From Fibrobacter sp. (GTDB lineage Bacteria; Fibrobacterota; Fibrobacteria; Fibrobacterales; Fibrobacteraceae), in NCBI GenBank assembly GCA_021443065.1, contig JABUUR010000173.1:1-8272 (forward strand): 8,272 bases of DNA, read 5' to 3'. This document shows positions 6,411 to 8,272 of the stretch, in pieces. Position 1 is the first letter of the stretch; each line of letters begins with the position of its first letter. Made by a program: the position numbers and the translations under genes. The notes under the pieces were generated by a model that saw only the letters and a program-made list of their open reading frames with translations, was not told the DNA's origin and ran no database searches.

Positions 6411-6473
6411 CTAAAGAGCTTTTTTTCTTGTTTTGTGGGTGCTCTTTTTCTTCGGATAATCTAGACGAGGCAT
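6411..6473 (-). CDS. Doubtful 20-residue very basic microprotein
   Basis: An ATG-started ORF of 20 codons (starts MPRLDY, then mostly Lys, Arg, His, Thr and Ser) ends with its stop codon directly against the terminator stem at 6388-6410. About half of its residues are basic, as in the smallest ribosome-associated proteins. Against it: GGGGA abuts the ATG with no spacing, no other ribosome site is visible, and I do not recognise the sequence as a known family. It could equally be the untranslated tail of the mltG transcript. Confidence 0.18.
   Translation of the reverse strand: MPRLDYPKKKSTHKTRKKAL
6413..6447. repeat. 7-bp inverted repeat with long T-rich loop
   Basis: AAAGAGC (6413-6419) and GCTCTTT (6441-6447) enclose 21 T/G-rich bases. 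It may be a secondary stem in the convergent terminator zone. It is weak alone, and the arms overlap the doubtful basic ORF. Confidence 0.25.
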
Positions 6474-6529
6474 TCCCCATAATTATCGAGGATTGTCTCT
6501 CGGAGCAATGCGTACGTTACTCTGCGTCG

Positions 6530-7567
6530 CTATAATTGCGGAGCCCCTGTCTTTGCCCGATTCTTGGCGGCAATGTCCTTGTACTTGTTGTGGTCGGCCA
6601 GGTTGTCGCTAAAGAAATGGGTCATGGAACCGTCGTCTTTTGCAACAAAGTAAAGGGCGGTTGTCTTGGCGGGGTATAGGGCTGCGGTAATTGCCTTGCG
6701 ACCCGGATTAGAAATTGGCCCTGGCATCAGCCCCTTGAACTTGCGGGTGTTGTACGGGCTGTCGCTGTTCAACTGGCTCTTGTAGATGGGCCCCGTCAAA
6801 TTCTTGAATATAAAGCGGACCGTGGGGTCTGCCCCCAGGGGCATGTCGATGCTCAAACGATTGTGGAACACACCGGCTATCAGGGGGCGCTCGTCGGGCT
6901 TGCCTGTTTCTTCTTCCACCACGCTGGCCAGGGTCAACACCCGGTGCCAGTTGCCCAAGGTCTTCCACTTGGAGTTGGGGTCCTTGCTGGCCTTCGCTGT
7001 AAGTTCGTCACGAACCTTCAGGTTGGCGGCGACCATCTGTTTTAAAATTGTCTCTTCATCGGCATCGATGGGGAATGGGTACGTATCCGGCAGCAGGTAG
7101 CCTTCAAGGCTGCTTGCCTCCAGGCCGAGGCTCTGGGCGAACCTGGGGTCCTGGACCAACTTGTTCCAGCGGTTCTCGTCGAGCTTGGGGTAAGCCTTTT
7201 TCAGGTAGGCGGGAATCTCCCAGGAGGCCCGACCTTCGGGTATGGTCACCTTTCGTACCGCCACCTTTCCGCTTTCGATAATTGCCAGCACCTGCTCCAG
7301 GGACTGCCCCTTGGGGATTTCGTACCAACCGGCCTTCAAGGACGGGTTCGACTTGCGGACAACCAGCTTGTAGGCCACTTCGTCGTCCCAGATTCCGTTC
7401 TGTTTTAGAATCTGGAAAACCTTTGTGGGGGAACTGCCCTTGGGGATCTGGATAAGCACGGAATCCTGGTTTTGGGCGGTAGCCCCCATCCTGGAGTTCA
7501 CGGAAGAGTACCCAAAAAAGGCCACCAGGGCCAAAATTGCAACAAAAACAAGTAAAATCTTCTTCAT
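6530..7567 (-). CDS. mltG: Endolytic murein transglycosylase MltG (YceG-like)
   Basis: MltG cleaves nascent glycan strands in the periplasm while anchored in the inner membrane, and is thought to set glycan chain length. From the ATG at 7567 the product has 345 residues, close to the E. coli enzyme. MKK and a hydrophobic segment (about 3-20) form the single anchor. A LysM-like subdomain follows (about 33-100), then EGYLLPDTYPF (about 155-165), and the catalytic block LASVVEEETGKPDERP with Glu218, the same number as the E. coli catalytic Glu. Next come VFHNRL, MPLGADPTVRF, SPYNTR, GLMPGPISNPG and LYFVAKDDGSMTHFF, all in family order. A GTG at 7594 would add nine residues; neither start has a clear Shine-Dalgarno sequence, and the ATG gives a compact signal-anchor. 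The gene is transcribed divergently from the small exported-protein gene and convergently with the AIPR gene. No tmk or holB neighbour is present. Confidence 0.96.
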   Translation of the reverse strand: MKKILLVFVAILALVAFFGYSSVNSRMGATAQNQDSVLIQIPKGSSPTKVFQILKQNGIWDDEVAYKLVVRKSNPSLKAGWYEIPKGQSLEQVLAIIESGKVAVRKVTIPEGRASWEIPAYLKKAYPKLDENRWNKLVQDPRFAQSLGLEASSLEGYLLPDTYPFPIDADEETILKQMVAANLKVRDELTAKASKDPNSKWKTLGNWHRVLTLASVVEEETGKPDERPLIAGVFHNRLSIDMPLGADPTVRFIFKNLTGPIYKSQLNSDSPYNTRKFKGLMPGPISNPGRKAITAALYPAKTTALYFVAKDDGSMTHFFSDNLADHNKYKDIAAKNRAKTGAPQL

Positions 7568-7662
7568 ACGATAAAAATTTAAAAGAAATTTCACCGAAAT
7601 GGAAAAATAAAAGGTATATTCCTATTGCATTTTGAATTTTACCACGTTTCTAAGGAAGAGAT
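7568..7662. promoter_or_regulatory. Divergent intergenic region of mltG and the small exported protein gene
   Basis: This is a 95-bp AT-rich stretch. A TATATT box (7615-7620) lies 43 nt before the rightward ATG and may be its -10, but no well-spaced -35 is seen (TTTCAC at 7589-7594 is 20 nt away). No convincing leftward promoter for mltG can be named. AAGGAAGAG (7652-7660) is the ribosome site of the rightward gene. Confidence 0.35.
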
Positions 7663-8100
7663 ATGAAAAAGGTATTGTTGATTGCTCTCGTTCTTATGGT
7701 CGGCGTTTCTTTCGGTGCCGGCAAAAAGGTCAAGTCCAAGTTGGGCGATATCGACCTCACCAAGAACAAAGATGGTGGTGCAGTTGTCTGTACCGCTGGT
7801 TTTAACGACGAACTGACCATCGTCAAAGACGACGAAACCGAAGTGCTCGTCAAGGGTAACTGCGGCCAGGGTTGGGTAGCCAAGTCCAAGATCGAATACG
7901 TTGCACAGTTGGCTGGCGACAAGTCCATGAAATTGGAAGGCGTGGACGTGGTCGGTTGGTTGGACAACCCCTCTGCAGTGTTCGTGTTGGAAAACGACGA
8001 CCTTGACTTCGACGGTGTGAACATCGACCGTGACTTCAAGGAATACCTCCAGCACACCATGGACCGCGAGCAGACTGAAATGCGCAACAACGAAAACTAG
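7663..8100 (+). CDS. Small exported protein of unknown function, possible SH3-like core
   Basis: The product has 145 residues and a clear Sec signal (MKK, then a hydrophobic run LLIALVLMVGVSF, likely cut after FGA near residue 19), leaving a periplasmic or secreted protein of about 14 kDa. Two cysteines (43 and 67) could form a disulfide. The segment from about 41 to 80 ends in NCGQGWVAKSKIEYV, which recalls the 'GxxGWVxxxYL' end of bacterial SH3 domains that bind cell wall; this is a weak resemblance and not a firm domain call. The C-terminal third is acidic (ENDDLDFDG) and ends in a charged, probably helical stretch. AAGGAAGAG ahead of the ATG supports the start. Codon bias is strong (AAG, GAC, GTC, ACC), suggesting good expression. 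It is divergent from mltG and monocistronic with its own terminator. I do not recognise the family. Confidence 0.85.
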   Translation: MKKVLLIALVLMVGVSFGAGKKVKSKLGDIDLTKNKDGGAVVCTAGFNDELTIVKDDETEVLVKGNCGQGWVAKSKIEYVAQLAGDKSMKLEGVDVVGWLDNPSAVFVLENDDLDFDGVNIDRDFKEYLQHTMDREQTEMRNNEN

Positions 8101-8139
8101 TTTCCGCTGTCAGCATCGTCATCACGCAAATGCGTTTTG

Positions 8140-8165
8140 AAAAGCCCCGCCCCGCGGGGTTTTTC
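8140..8165 (+). terminator. Rho-independent terminator of the small exported protein gene
   Basis: The stem CCCCGC and GCGGGG (8145-8150 and 8154-8159) closes on CCC, with AAAA before and TTTTT after. It lies about 45 nt after the stop codon. A smaller stem ACGCA/TGCGT (8124-8135) precedes it and is followed by TTTT. Confidence 0.9.
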
Positions 8166-8173
8166 TTGCTTTA

Positions 8174-8272
8174 TGTCATCCCGGCTCCAGCGTTTGTCAT
8201 CCCGGCCCCTGCGCTGTCATCCCGGCCACCGCGCCGGGATCCCAATCCCCCCGCACTGTCATCCCGGGCTTG
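8174..8272. repeat. TGTCATCCCGG repeat array with about 21-bp period, cut by the window end
   Basis: Exact 11-bp copies of TGTCATCCCGG begin at 8174, 8195, 8215 and 8257, so the steps are 21, 20 and 42 bases. Within the 42-base gap lies the inverted partner: ATCCCGGC (8219-8226) and GCCGGGAT (8233-8240) form a perfect 8-bp hairpin with a 6-nt loop. The first two copies lack this return arm. The bases between copies are C-rich and variable. It resembles the short dispersed intergenic palindromes found in many bacteria. No ORF is seen, and it continues beyond the window. Confidence 0.8.

Noticed and set aside
7568..7594. GTG start for MltG, adding nine residues
   Set aside because: It has no ribosome site. 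The ATG at 7567 gives a standard MKK-led signal-anchor and a protein length and Glu218 position matching the E. coli enzyme.
8174..8272. CRISPR array
   Set aside because: The repeat is only 11 bp with spacers of about 10 bp, and partial hairpins interrupt it; there are no cas genes. It fits a short dispersed palindromic repeat instead.

Overview
The window reads as ordinary chromosomal DNA of a Fibrobacter-like Gram-negative bacterium. That assignment is an inference. It rests on exported lipoproteins with Ser/Asn/Pro-rich linkers just after the lipid cysteine, strong AAG/GAA/ACC/CGT codon preference, Shine-Dalgarno-led genes separated by tidy hairpin terminators, and cell-envelope gene content. 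No tRNA, rRNA, insertion sequence, prophage or CRISPR array is visible.

Layout from left to right: (1) positions 1-524 (+) hold the 3' end of an M23 (LytM-type) metallopeptidase gene, followed by a perfect stem-loop at 528-554 that separates it from the convergent genes on the right. (2) Positions 576-4172 (-) form a three-gene transcription unit read right to left: a cytoplasmic ten-repeat leucine-rich-repeat protein, then two tandem paralogous S41 (C-terminal-processing-type) proteases, both predicted lipoproteins. The first junction overlaps by 11 nt (TTG start) and the second has a 23-nt gap. (3) Positions 4173-4429 are an AT-rich divergent regulatory region with promoter-like boxes for both directions and two perfect short dyads. 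(4) Positions 4430-6322 (+) encode a stand-alone AIPR-family protein (abortive infection/phage resistance family), followed by a strong terminator. (5) Positions 6323-6529 hold convergent terminators and a doubtful 20-codon basic ORF. (6) Positions 6530-7567 (-) encode the endolytic murein transglycosylase MltG. (7) Positions 7663-8100 (+) encode a small exported protein of unknown function with a possible SH3-like core, closed by a terminator. (8) From 8174 to the window edge there is an array of TGTCATCCCGG repeats with about 21-bp periodicity.

Functionally, the M23 peptidase, MltG and the small exported protein fit cell-wall and envelope maintenance, and the S41 pair fits periplasmic proteolysis. 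The AIPR gene is the outlier: it belongs to a family usually seen beside restriction-modification genes, yet here it stands alone, has mostly host-like codon use, and shares a dyad-containing intergenic region with the LRR-protease unit. It is the best candidate for something unusual in this window. Whether it is a single-gene defence, a partner of the LRR-protease unit, or a domesticated core gene cannot be settled from sequence alone.
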